DNA of 64,000 nucleotides. It comes from SURF-43 sp964628985 (GTDB taxonomy: Bacteria; Chloroflexota; Dehalococcoidia; UBA2979). This document shows positions 1 through 7,192 of the stretch, piece after piece (position 1 is the first letter of the stretch; every line of letters starts with the position of its first letter). Under the pieces are notes generated by a model. It was not told the origin of the DNA and did not search any database. It worked only from the letters and a program-made list of their open reading frames with translations. Position numbers and translations under genes: made by a program. The DNA is taken from positions 1 through 64,000 of the forward strand of contig CAZVNJ010000009.1 of NCBI GenBank assembly GCA_964628985.1, given 5' to 3'.

Positions 1-140
1 TCAACTGCAGCCTGGACCCCGGTGAGGTCACGACGGTGGACTTCGTGGCGAGCGAAGCCGGGGCGTTCGCCTACTACTGCACCGAGTTCTGCTCCGCGCT
101 CCACCTGGAGATGCAGGGCTGGTTGATGGTCACCACCTAG
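1..140 (+). CDS. nosZ: Nitrous-oxide reductase, C-terminal end (partial)
   Basis: Only the last 45 codons are present (frame beginning at base 3, stop at 138-140). They encode the C-terminal cupredoxin that carries the CuA electron-entry centre: a Cys-x3-Cys-x3-His-x2-Met pattern (CTEFCSALHLEM), which fits NosZ and also cytochrome oxidase subunit II. The CSALH wording and the directly following nosL-D-F-Y genes decide for NosZ, the periplasmic copper enzyme that reduces N2O to N2. The main part of the gene lies upstream of the window, so clade and export signal cannot be read here. Confidence 0.82.
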   Translation, partial: NCSLDPGEVTTVDFVASEAGAFAYYCTEFCSALHLEMQGWLMVTT

Positions 141-144
141 GAGA

Positions 145-179
145 CGGGCGGGCGAGGCGCCCCCCGCCTCGCCCGCCCG
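145..179 (+). terminator. Strong hairpin between nosZ and nosL
   Basis: Two perfect 14-base arms (145-158 and 166-179) enclose a C-rich loop of 7 bases. There is no T-run after it, so it may be an attenuator or an mRNA-stabilising 3' structure, letting nosZ transcript exceed that of the downstream maturation genes, rather than a full terminator. Confidence 0.55.
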
Positions 180-195
180 GACCAGGAGCACGGCG

Positions 196-672
196 ATGAT
201 CACGCGCAGGCGATTCCTCTCACTGGCCGGTTCGAGCGCGATCACGGGCGGCGTGATGCTGCTGGCGGGGTGCTCGTCCAAGCCGGTGGACGCAGACGCG
301 ACGCCCAGCGTGCGGATGGGCGAGGAGCGCTGCGCCTACTGCACGATGCTGATTGACGACGTGCGATTCACGGCGGCATGGCGGACCGCGGACGGCATCG
401 AGCGACATTTCGACGACATCGGGTGCATGGTGAACGGATCGCGGCGGGACGCCCCGCCGACTGGCACGCGCTACTGGGTGCACGACTACCGGACGGCCGC
501 ATGGCTTCGGGCGGGCGAGGCGTCCTTTGTGATCTCGCCAGCGATCAAGACGCCGATGACGTATGGCGTGGCTGCGTTCGCTTCTGCGGTGGACGCATCA
601 GGCGTGGTCCCGTCGGCTTCACCCTCACTCACCTGGGCGGACGTGCTTCAGACGGTTGAGAGGAAGGGCTGA
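196..672 (+). CDS. nosL: NosL copper-binding lipoprotein
   Basis: NosL is a copper chaperone needed to metallate NosZ. This 158-residue protein has a twin-arginine-like start (TRRRFLSLAG) running into a lipobox LLAGC with Cys26, so it is probably exported folded and lipid-anchored on the outer face of the membrane. The metal motif is CAYCTM (Cys46, Cys49, Met51), with a further Cys in DDIGCMV and the family-typical TYGVAAF segment near the C-terminus. It starts 55 bases after nosZ, behind a GGAGCA Shine-Dalgarno, and its TGA overlaps the next ATG by one base. Confidence 0.9.
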   Translation: MITRRRFLSLAGSSAITGGVMLLAGCSSKPVDADATPSVRMGEERCAYCTMLIDDVRFTAAWRTADGIERHFDDIGCMVNGSRRDAPPTGTRYWVHDYRTAAWLRAGEASFVISPAIKTPMTYGVAAFASAVDASGVVPSASPSLTWADVLQTVERKG

Positions 673-1349
673 TGTCACCGAAACGCCCCCGGATCGTGCG
701 CGGGGAGGTCGACTGGGTCTGGTCGATCTGCACGCTGATGGCGGCGGCCCTCATCACGTTGGCGGCGTGGCTTCCGCTCTGGGAGATGGAGATGCACGCG
801 CCGCAGTATCCCCAGGGTCTCAGGCTGACTGCCTACGGGACGCGCATCGAGGGCGACCTGGACGAGGTGAACGCGCTCAACCACTACGTAGGGATCGGGG
901 CGATCCATCCTGAGGATGTGATCGAGTTGCGCTTGTTCCCGTACGCCGTGGCTGCCCTCGTGCTCGCCCTGGTCGCGGGGGCATTCCTTGCCCGTCACCG
1001 ACTCCTCCGACTTGGTCTCGCGCTCGGGGTCTGGTCCATGGCCATTGGGTTTCTCGGCGACCTGCAGTTCTGGCTGTACCGGACGGGCCACAACGTGCTG
1101 CCGGACGCGCCGATCCGTCCCGGGGAGTTCACGCCGAAAGTGGTCGGCACGACTCGCGTCCTGAACTTCGAGAACGAGGCGATGGTGGTCGACGGATTCT
1201 GGCTGATCCTGACCGCGGCGTTGCTGATCTCATTCGGCCCATGGCTGTTCCGGTTCCTGGTCGCCTCTTGGAGGAACACGGGGCCGGTGAGTCCCGTCAC
1301 CGAGGTGTCACAAACCGCAGGCTCTGCGCATCGTGGGAACGCCGCATGA
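672..1349 (+). CDS. Four-helix membrane protein of the nos operon
   Basis: This 225-residue protein of no assigned function has predicted membrane helices near residues 17-37, 88-107, 112-136 and 177-197. Its hydrophilic outer loop contains the conserved-looking motif NHYVGIGAI (70-78). It overlaps nosL by one base and nosD by four bases, so it is co-translated with NosZ maturation factors. Clade II nos clusters often carry an extra membrane gene (such as nosB) near nosZ, and this may be a functional counterpart, but I cannot claim homology. A role in copper or electron delivery to NosZ is inference from position. Confidence 0.8.
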   Translation: MSPKRPRIVRGEVDWVWSICTLMAAALITLAAWLPLWEMEMHAPQYPQGLRLTAYGTRIEGDLDEVNALNHYVGIGAIHPEDVIELRLFPYAVAALVLALVAGAFLARHRLLRLGLALGVWSMAIGFLGDLQFWLYRTGHNVLPDAPIRPGEFTPKVVGTTRVLNFENEAMVVDGFWLILTAALLISFGPWLFRFLVASWRNTGPVSPVTEVSQTAGSAHRGNAA

Positions 1350-2755
1350 CCGCCCCCACCGGCGCATGGACGCGAGGAGCTCGAGGGAGGGCCGCCTCCA
1401 CGGTGCTCCTCTCGGCGCTCCTCGCGTCCTTGCTGCTGGTCAGAGTGTCCGAGGCTGCCACGCCGTCGGGTTCGATCGCGGAGTTGGTCGCGCGTGCCAA
1501 CCCTGGTGACACTGTCGTCGTTCCCCCGGGGGTCTACCGCGAGCAGCTGGTGGTGGACCGCCGGGTCACGCTGGTAGGAAACGGCGAGGCCGTGATCGAC
1601 GGTGGTGGAAGGGGCGATGTGGTCCGGGTCGTGGCGGCCGATGTGACCCTCCGAGGATTCACCATCCGGGGCTCCGGCCGGGATGTGGTCGCCGAGCCGG
1701 CCGCCATCCGCATCCTCGCCGACCGCGCGACGGTCGAAGACAACCGGATCCAGGACACGCTCTACGGGATCGTGATGGAAGACAGCGAGGGGCACCGGAT
1801 CCTGCGCAACCAGATCTCCAGCATGGTGGAGTTCGGTGCGGAACGTCGCGGGCACGCGCTGTACCTGTGGCACGCCGACCGGACCGTGGTGGAGGGGAAC
1901 ACAGTACGAGGTGCGAAGGACGGGGTATTCCTCGGGTTCGCGAGCCACAACCGCGTAGAGCACAATCACGTCTCGGACGTGCGCTACGGGATTCACTACA
2001 TGTACGCGGACCACAACGAGTTCGTGGGCAACGTGTTCCGGGACGGCGTGGCCGGCGGCGCGATCATGTTCTCCCGCGACGTGACGTTCCGGGGCAACGA
2101 GTTCTCGTACAACCGCTCGGCGGCCTCGGGGTACGGGTTGCTCTTCAAGGACGTGGACGATGTCCTGATGGAGGACAACCGAGTCCACCACAATCGCCTC
2201 GGCATCACGCTCGAGGGCGCGCCGCTGGCCCCGGGGGCGACCGTCACGCTGCGCCGCAACCTCGTGTCGTTCAACGACGTGGCGATCGAGGTGTCCACGA
2301 CGACCGCAGCGACCCTCACCGAAAACACCTTTACGGGGAACCTGCAGCAGGTGGTGACGACGGGTCGCGGCGCCGGGCGGAACGCCTGGTCGCAGGATGG
2401 GCGGGGGAACTACTGGGACGACTACCAGGGGTACGACGCGGACGGCGATGGAGTTGGCGATATCCCATTCCAGTACGACGGGATCTTCGAGGAGTTGACC
2501 CGGCGTGACGAATGGATCCGCGCGTACGCCTTCACTCCGGCGCGGATGGCGCTCGACCTCGCGGCGCGCTGGTTCCCGGCATTCCGCCCGGAGCCGTCGG
2601 TGGTGGACCGGCATCCGCTGGTCCGCCCGCCGATGCGACTCGAAACGACGTCTTCTCCGGCGGGGCGCGTGACCGCGACGCTCACGATGGCCCTTCTCCT
2701 GGCGGTGCCGCTGGTCGGATGGCGCTGGTCTGCGAGGGGGGGTGCGCGATGGTAG
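1346..2755 (+). CDS. nosD: NosD, periplasmic parallel beta-helix NosZ maturation protein
   Basis: NosD works with the NosFY ABC transporter to build the copper-sulfide CuZ centre of NosZ. The ATG at 1346 lies in an ATGA overlap with the preceding stop and gives 469 residues; an in-frame ATG at 1241 would intrude deep into the upstream gene. An N-terminal export segment (about 18-35, ending SEAATP) is followed by about 360 residues of regularly repeating short beta-strands with N-x-I/V ladders typical of a right-handed beta-helix (CASH fold). The C-terminal hydrophobic helix (TLTMALLLAVPLVGW) anchors it. The end overlaps nosF by 7 bases. Confidence 0.92.
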   Translation: MTAPTGAWTRGARGRAASTVLLSALLASLLLVRVSEAATPSGSIAELVARANPGDTVVVPPGVYREQLVVDRRVTLVGNGEAVIDGGGRGDVVRVVAADVTLRGFTIRGSGRDVVAEPAAIRILADRATVEDNRIQDTLYGIVMEDSEGHRILRNQISSMVEFGAERRGHALYLWHADRTVVEGNTVRGAKDGVFLGFASHNRVEHNHVSDVRYGIHYMYADHNEFVGNVFRDGVAGGAIMFSRDVTFRGNEFSYNRSAASGYGLLFKDVDDVLMEDNRVHHNRLGITLEGAPLAPGATVTLRRNLVSFNDVAIEVSTTTAATLTENTFTGNLQQVVTTGRGAGRNAWSQDGRGNYWDDYQGYDADGDGVGDIPFQYDGIFEELTRRDEWIRAYAFTPARMALDLAARWFPAFRPEPSVVDRHPLVRPPMRLETTSSPAGRVTATLTMALLLAVPLVGWRWSARGGARW

Positions 2756-3654
2756 CGATGCTGCAGGCGGCCAACGTTGGGAAGCGCTACGGGCGGGCGC
2801 TCGCGCTGGACGGCGTTACGTTCGCGCTGGAGGCAGGTGAGGTACTCGCGCTGATCGGCGCCAATGGCGCGGGGAAGAGCACCCTGATCAAGTCGGTGGT
2901 GGGGCTGGTGCGGCACACGGGCAGCGTGAGCGTGCGCGGTGTGGACGTGGCGCGGCACCCGAAGCAGGCGCACTCGCTGATTGGGTACCTCCCCCAACAC
3001 CCCGCGCTGCACCCGGACCTCACGGTGCGGGAGACGGCGCTGTTCTATGCCGGCATGAAGGGCGTGAAGGGTGAGCGTGCGCGCGCGGGCGTGCAGGCGG
3101 CAGGACTTGAGGATCACGCGGAGAAGCAGGTGGGAGCGCTGTCCGGCGGGATGCGTCAGCGGCTGGCGTTGGCCGTCTCGCTCCTGGCGGAGCCGCCGCT
3201 GCTGGTGCTCGATGAGCCGGGGACGGGCCTTGATATTTCGGCACGCCTCGAACTGCGGCACCTCATCCAGGACCAGCGGGCGCGGGGCACGGCCGTGCTG
3301 CTCTCCACGCACTGGCTGGAGGACGTGCCCTACATCGCCGACCAGGTGATGGTGCTGGAGGGCGGGCGCGTTGCCGGTCTCGGACCGGCGGGGTCACTCG
3401 GTGGGCTGGGAGCACCGCAGTCGCGACTCTACCTGCGCCTGAACGGCCACAGCCCGGAGGCAATCCCGCTGATCACGAGTCTCTTCCCGGGGGCTGGCGT
3501 GGACCAGACGGGCGACTGGCTGGTGGTGACAACCGCAGCCGCGAAGAAGGCGCGCGTGGTGGAAGCGGTCGCGAGCGCGGGCATCTGCATCCTTGACCTG
3601 CGGGTCGAGGAGGTGGCTGCTGGGGGCACGGGCGGGATCGAGGTGATGGCGTGA
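2749..3654 (+). CDS. nosF: NosF, ABC transporter ATPase for NosZ maturation
   Basis: Cytoplasmic ATPase subunit that pairs with NosY. Walker A is GANGAGKST (37-45), the ABC signature LSGGMRQ (131-137), Walker B LLVLDE (151-156), and a STHWLED H-loop follows. The total of 301 residues is usual for NosF. The ATG at 2749 follows a G-rich Shine-Dalgarno (GAGGGGGGG); an alternative ATG is at 2758. Seven bases overlap nosD, and the stop overlaps the GTG of nosY, so the three are translationally coupled. Confidence 0.93.
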   Translation: MVAMLQAANVGKRYGRALALDGVTFALEAGEVLALIGANGAGKSTLIKSVVGLVRHTGSVSVRGVDVARHPKQAHSLIGYLPQHPALHPDLTVRETALFYAGMKGVKGERARAGVQAAGLEDHAEKQVGALSGGMRQRLALAVSLLAEPPLLVLDEPGTGLDISARLELRHLIQDQRARGTAVLLSTHWLEDVPYIADQVMVLEGGRVAGLGPAGSLGGLGAPQSRLYLRLNGHSPEAIPLITSLFPGAGVDQTGDWLVVTTAAAKKARVVEAVASAGICILDLRVEEVAAGGTGGIEVMA

Positions 3655-4472
3655 GCGCGACGAGGGCCGTGATCCAGAAGGAGCTGCGAGACGCGGCGCG
3701 CAGCCGCTGGCTGGTCGGGTTTGCTGGGACATTCGCGCTGATGGCACTCGCGTTGTCGCTTGCCCAGGGGCAGGGTGGGAGTGTCTCGGGCCAGGGGTTC
3801 ACGCGGACGACGGCAGGGCTGGTGAACCTCTGCCTGCTGCTCGTCCCCTTGCTCGCGCTCACACTCGGTGCAGGTGCGGTGTCGGGCGAGCGCGAGCGCG
3901 GGACGCTGGCCTCGCTCCTCTCACAGCCGATCTCGCCGGCGGGCCTGCTGCTGGCGAAGTACGTGGGCCTGGTGCTGGCGGTGTGGGCGGCGATCGCTCT
4001 CGGGTTCGGCAGCGCTGGGCTGGTGCTGGGGCTGGTGAGGCCCCTCGGCGGCATCGGCGAGTATGTGCAGTTCATGATGCTGGCGGGCGGGCTGGCCGCC
4101 ACGACACTGAGCATCGGGATGCTGATCTCGGTGTGGAGCGACAGCCGAGTGAAGGCGTTCGCGCTCGCGATCGTGGCATGGTTCGTGCTCGTGCTGTTCT
4201 ACGACTTCGCCGCGATTGGGGCGGTCCTCTCGTTCTCAGTGTCGGGTCAGGGATTGCTTGCGGCCGTGCTGGCCAACCCGGTCGAGGGCGCGCGGATCCT
4301 CGCGGTGGTGGGGCTCGATCCGGACCTGCGGGTGCTCGGCCCACTCGGCGCCTACCTCGTCAACGAGCTCGGCGTGGGCGTCACGACAGCACTGCTCGTG
4401 GGAGCGCTCGTGGCGTGGACCGTGGTGCCGCTGGGGATCGCGGCACGCGTGTTCGCCCGTCAGGATTGCTGA
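3651..4472 (+). CDS. nosY: NosY, ABC-2 type membrane permease
   Basis: A 273-residue permease partner of NosF with about six membrane helices and the ABC-2 family signature SGERERGTLASLLSQPISP in the first third. GTG start overlapping the nosF stop (GTGA). It ends with ARVFARQDC. Together with NosD it forms the NosDFY complex thought to supply sulfur and copper for the CuZ site. It is the last recognisable nos gene of the run. Confidence 0.9.
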   Translation: MSATRAVIQKELRDAARSRWLVGFAGTFALMALALSLAQGQGGSVSGQGFTRTTAGLVNLCLLLVPLLALTLGAGAVSGERERGTLASLLSQPISPAGLLLAKYVGLVLAVWAAIALGFGSAGLVLGLVRPLGGIGEYVQFMMLAGGLAATTLSIGMLISVWSDSRVKAFALAIVAWFVLVLFYDFAAIGAVLSFSVSGQGLLAAVLANPVEGARILAVVGLDPDLRVLGPLGAYLVNELGVGVTTALLVGALVAWTVVPLGIAARVFARQDC

Positions 4473-4584
4473 CCGGCGAGCGGAGCGACGCCTCCTCGAC
4501 GATAGCGCCGAACCAGCACTGCCCGAGCCCGAGCAGGCCGGGCGGGGTGTCCCTTCGACGACGAACCGCCTCGATGCGCCGCAG

Positions 4585-4590
4585 TAGGAT
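4585..4590 (+). promoter_or_regulatory. Possible -10 box (TAGGAT)
   Basis: TAGGAT lies 26 bases before the ATG at 4617, and similar boxes precede several other genes in the window. No good -35 is visible. Low certainty. Confidence 0.3.
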
Positions 4591-4616
4591 GGCTGCGCTG
4601 CGTGAGGGGGAGATCG

Positions 4617-5519
4617 ATGCGCGCACTCGTGGTGGACCCTGGGGTAGATGGGCGATTGCGGCTGGGGGAGGCGCCTGAGCCGGAGCCGCGCGCAGACCAG
4701 GTGCTGGTGTCGGTGCAGCACCTGTCGCTGAACTATGGCGACCTGCGCGGGGCGCAAGCGCGGCCAGCCGGCTTCGTGCCAGGATGGGATGCCTCCGGGA
4801 TCGTCCTGCGCGCCGCTCCGAGCGGTGCCGGGCCCGCCGAAGGCACCCGCGTGGTGACGACGATGAGCACGCAGGGCGGCTGGGCCGAGCGGCGCGCGGT
4901 GGATCTCGATGAGCTCGCCGTCGTACCTGCCGAGATCGATCTCGGCGTGGCCTCGACGCTCCCGGTGGCGGGAGTGTCCGCCCTCCGCGCGCTGCGGCGG
5001 TCCGGCTCGCTGCTCGGCCGTCGGGTGCTCGTGACCGGGGCGTCGGGCGGAGTCGGGCGGTTCGCTGTGCAACTGGCCGCCCTCGGCGGTGCACATGTGA
5101 TCGCGAGCGTCGGGTCGGAGGCGCGCGGGGAGGGGCTGCGAGCGCTCGGGGCTGCCGAGGTCGTCGTCGGCCTTGAGGGCGTAACGGCGCCGCTCCACGT
5201 CGTGATCGACAATGTCGGCGGATCGCAACTGGTGAAGGTGTGGGGGCTGCTCGGCGAGGGCGGCGTCGTGCAGTGCATCGGCACCACTTCGCAGGAGCCC
5301 GCCTCTTTCACGTCGCTGACGGGGATGAAGCGTTCGATCGAGGCGTTCACGAAGGGCCCGCGATCTGGCGAGGACATCGGATATCTCATCTCGCTGATGC
5401 AGGCGGGGCAGCTGCAGGTGGACGTCGGCTGGCGCGGATCGTGGTCACGGATCGCCGAGGCCGGGGCGGCGCTGTTTGGGCGCCAGGTTGCGGGCAAGGC
5501 CGTCCTCGACGTCGACTGA
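4617..5519 (+). CDS. Zinc-independent MDR oxidoreductase (quinone-reductase-like)
   Basis: A 300-residue medium-chain dehydrogenase/reductase. The N-terminal GroES-like domain has the NYGDLR and PGWDASGIV segments but no catalytic-zinc Cys/His pattern. The nucleotide-binding motif GASGGVGRFAVQLA (about 141-155) is the quinone oxidoreductase type and predicts NADPH use. Substrate unknown; enoyl or quinone reduction is typical of the family. The ATG at 4617 has a GAGGGGGA Shine-Dalgarno and is preferred over the in-frame ATG at 4602. It stands alone after the nos operon. Confidence 0.8.
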   Translation: MRALVVDPGVDGRLRLGEAPEPEPRADQVLVSVQHLSLNYGDLRGAQARPAGFVPGWDASGIVLRAAPSGAGPAEGTRVVTTMSTQGGWAERRAVDLDELAVVPAEIDLGVASTLPVAGVSALRALRRSGSLLGRRVLVTGASGGVGRFAVQLAALGGAHVIASVGSEARGEGLRALGAAEVVVGLEGVTAPLHVVIDNVGGSQLVKVWGLLGEGGVVQCIGTTSQEPASFTSLTGMKRSIEAFTKGPRSGEDIGYLISLMQAGQLQVDVGWRGSWSRIAEAGAALFGRQVAGKAVLDVD

Positions 5520-5578
5520 CGGTTCGAGGGCGTCCCGGCGCGGACCCGTTGCGCCGCGCGACCGGGGGGCGCGGCGCG

Positions 5579-5584
5579 TACACT
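5579..5584 (+). promoter_or_regulatory. Possible -10 box with leaderless start
   Basis: TACACT ends 7 bases before the ATG at 5592, and no Shine-Dalgarno is present between them. Transcription would then begin at or next to the start codon, that is, a leaderless mRNA. Inference only. Confidence 0.35.
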
Positions 5585-5591
5585 TCGAAGT

Positions 5592-6101
5592 ATGCAGACA
5601 GCCGTACGCTTCCTCTACGCCACCGCGATTGCGCTGTTCCTGGCGCTGACGATCGGGTTCGGGACGCTCACGTTCTATCCGGGCCCAGACCGCCCGGAGT
5701 ACCCGCTCTCCGCGGAGATCCGGAAGCCGGACGGCACGCCGACTCCGCAGGAGACCGCGGCGATGCGGCAGTACGAGGAAGATAGCCGCCGCTTCCAGGA
5801 CCAAGAGCGGGTGCACCACCGGAATGTGCTGCTCGTCGTCACGGGTCTCGCAGCCCTCGCGTTGCTTGTAGGTGTGATCGCCTCGTCCGCCCTCGACGTC
5901 CTGCGTGTTGGCTTCATGCTCGGGGCGCTCTTCAGCGTCTTCTGGGCCCTTACCTACGGGGCGAGCGCCGCGGGACAAGGCGCCATCTTTGTGGCGGCGC
6001 TGCTGGTGCTTGTGCTCCTTGCAGCGCTCAGCGTGGACCGGGTGCGAGCCTGGCTGGCGCGATCGCTGCGCCTCGGTGCGGGGGACGACCTGCTGCGGTA
6101 A
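5592..6101 (+). CDS. Four-helix membrane protein of unknown function
   Basis: A 169-residue protein that I do not recognise. One helix lies at the N-terminus (about 5-27), followed by a roughly 50-residue hydrophilic, Pro- and charge-rich loop (FYPGPDRPEYPLS onward, then QEERVHHR-like basic sequence). Three closely packed helices follow (about 78-100, 103-120 and 125-145), and the tail is basic. It lies between an MDR enzyme and an enoyl-CoA hydratase, with a hairpin just after its stop. Possibly a small envelope protein; no function inferred. Confidence 0.7.
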   Translation: MQTAVRFLYATAIALFLALTIGFGTLTFYPGPDRPEYPLSAEIRKPDGTPTPQETAAMRQYEEDSRRFQDQERVHHRNVLLVVTGLAALALLVGVIASSALDVLRVGFMLGALFSVFWALTYGASAAGQGAIFVAALLVLVLLAALSVDRVRAWLARSLRLGAGDDLLR

Positions 6102-6109
6102 TGGGCGCG

Positions 6110-6127
6110 CAGCACCTCGTGGTGCTG
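6110..6127 (+). terminator. Short hairpin after the membrane protein gene
   Basis: Perfect 7-base arms (6110-6116, 6121-6127) with a TCGT loop, 9 bases after the stop at 6101. No T-run follows, so terminator strength is uncertain. Confidence 0.35.
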
Positions 6128-6279
6128 TGGAGGGATCTCCGCGGCTTCGTCCGGGCAGCCTCCTGTCCCTCCGGCAAGCCTTTGCCCCGCTGAGTCTCGA
6201 CAGGAACGCGCATACTTCCTCCGATCGCCAGCCCGACGGCATCGACGTGCCGCGGCGAGGCGGACGTGGGAGGGCCGGA

Positions 6280-7095
6280 GTGGACTATCAGGACCTGATC
6301 CTTCAGCACGCGGACGGCGTTGCCCTGGTGACGCTGAACCGGCCAGAGCGGCTGAATGCCATCAGCCCGCGGCTGGTCCACGAGTTACTCGATGTCGTAG
6401 AAACGACGCAGCACGACGACATGACGAAGGTGCTGTTGATCACGGGCGCAGGGCGCGGGTTCTGCGCCGGGGCGGACCTCGCGGCGACGCCGGAGGATCG
6501 AGCGGCGGACGTGGAGATGGACGAGGCGGCTGGGTACCGCCGCATGCTGAAGGGTCCGATCGGGCACTGGGGTGTGCTGTACTCGGCGCTCGGGCACTAT
6601 CCGAAGCCGGTGATCGCGGCGGTGAACGGCGTGTCGGCGGGGGCCGGGCTGTCGCTCTCGCTGGCGGCGGACATCCGAGTGGCCTCGACGGCGGCGCGGT
6701 TCATCTCGGTGTTCATGCGCCGAGGCCTCGTGCCTGACACGGGGACGAGTTACCACCTGACGCAGTTGATCGGGCGAGGGCGCGCAATCGAGATGATGCT
6801 CACCGGCGAAGAGGTGGACGCCGAGACGGCGTATCGCTGGGGGCTGGTGAACCGTCTAGTCGAGCCAGAGCGGCTGATGGAAGAAGCGATGGGACTCGCC
6901 CGCAAACTGGCGAGCGGCCCTTCAGTGACCGTAGAACTGACGAAACAGCTCGTGAACGATCTGACGCGTGAGGGCCTCGATCGCCAATTGCAGAACGAGG
7001 CATGGGCCGGGACGCGGGTCGCCCTTTCTGAGGACCAGGGCGAGGGGCGTCGCGCCTTCATCGAGGGTCGACCTCCGCAGTGGACGGGGCGGTAG
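6280..7095 (+). CDS. Enoyl-CoA hydratase/isomerase family protein
   Basis: A 271-residue crotonase-fold protein. It has the LNRPERLNAI strand, the oxyanion-hole segment GFCAGADLA and the second oxyanion segment NGVSAGAGLSLSLAAD. In most hydratases a Glu follows the second segment; here the region reads RRGLVPDTG with Asp, which fits the PaaG/isomerase-like branch. The precise reaction is unknown. Start chosen as GTG 6280, which has a GGGAGG site 6 bases upstream; there is no good ATG, and the upstream open frame is not conserved-looking. It converges on nirK across a strong hairpin. Confidence 0.85.
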   Translation: MDYQDLILQHADGVALVTLNRPERLNAISPRLVHELLDVVETTQHDDMTKVLLITGAGRGFCAGADLAATPEDRAADVEMDEAAGYRRMLKGPIGHWGVLYSALGHYPKPVIAAVNGVSAGAGLSLSLAADIRVASTAARFISVFMRRGLVPDTGTSYHLTQLIGRGRAIEMMLTGEEVDAETAYRWGLVNRLVEPERLMEEAMGLARKLASGPSVTVELTKQLVNDLTREGLDRQLQNEAWAGTRVALSEDQGEGRRAFIEGRPPQWTGR

Positions 7096-7119
7096 CCCTC
7101 AGAGGCTGGACGCAGAGCG

Positions 7120-7149
7120 GGCGAAGGCGGGGAACTCCCCGCCTTCGCC
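7120..7149. terminator. Bidirectional terminator between enoyl-CoA hydratase and nirK
   Basis: Perfect 13-base arms (7120-7132 and 7137-7149) around an AACT tetraloop, placed between two convergent genes. Symmetry allows it to serve both strands. Confidence 0.75.
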
Positions 7150-7192
7150 GTGAGATCCGTTGCCTGATCCGCGCCGCCGGTCCACCTGAGAC

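Noticed and set aside
995..2614. Long minus-strand open frame opposite nosD
   Set aside because: It is antisense to a well-supported nosD, with Arg/His/Pro-rich low-complexity translation typical of GC-rich shadow frames.
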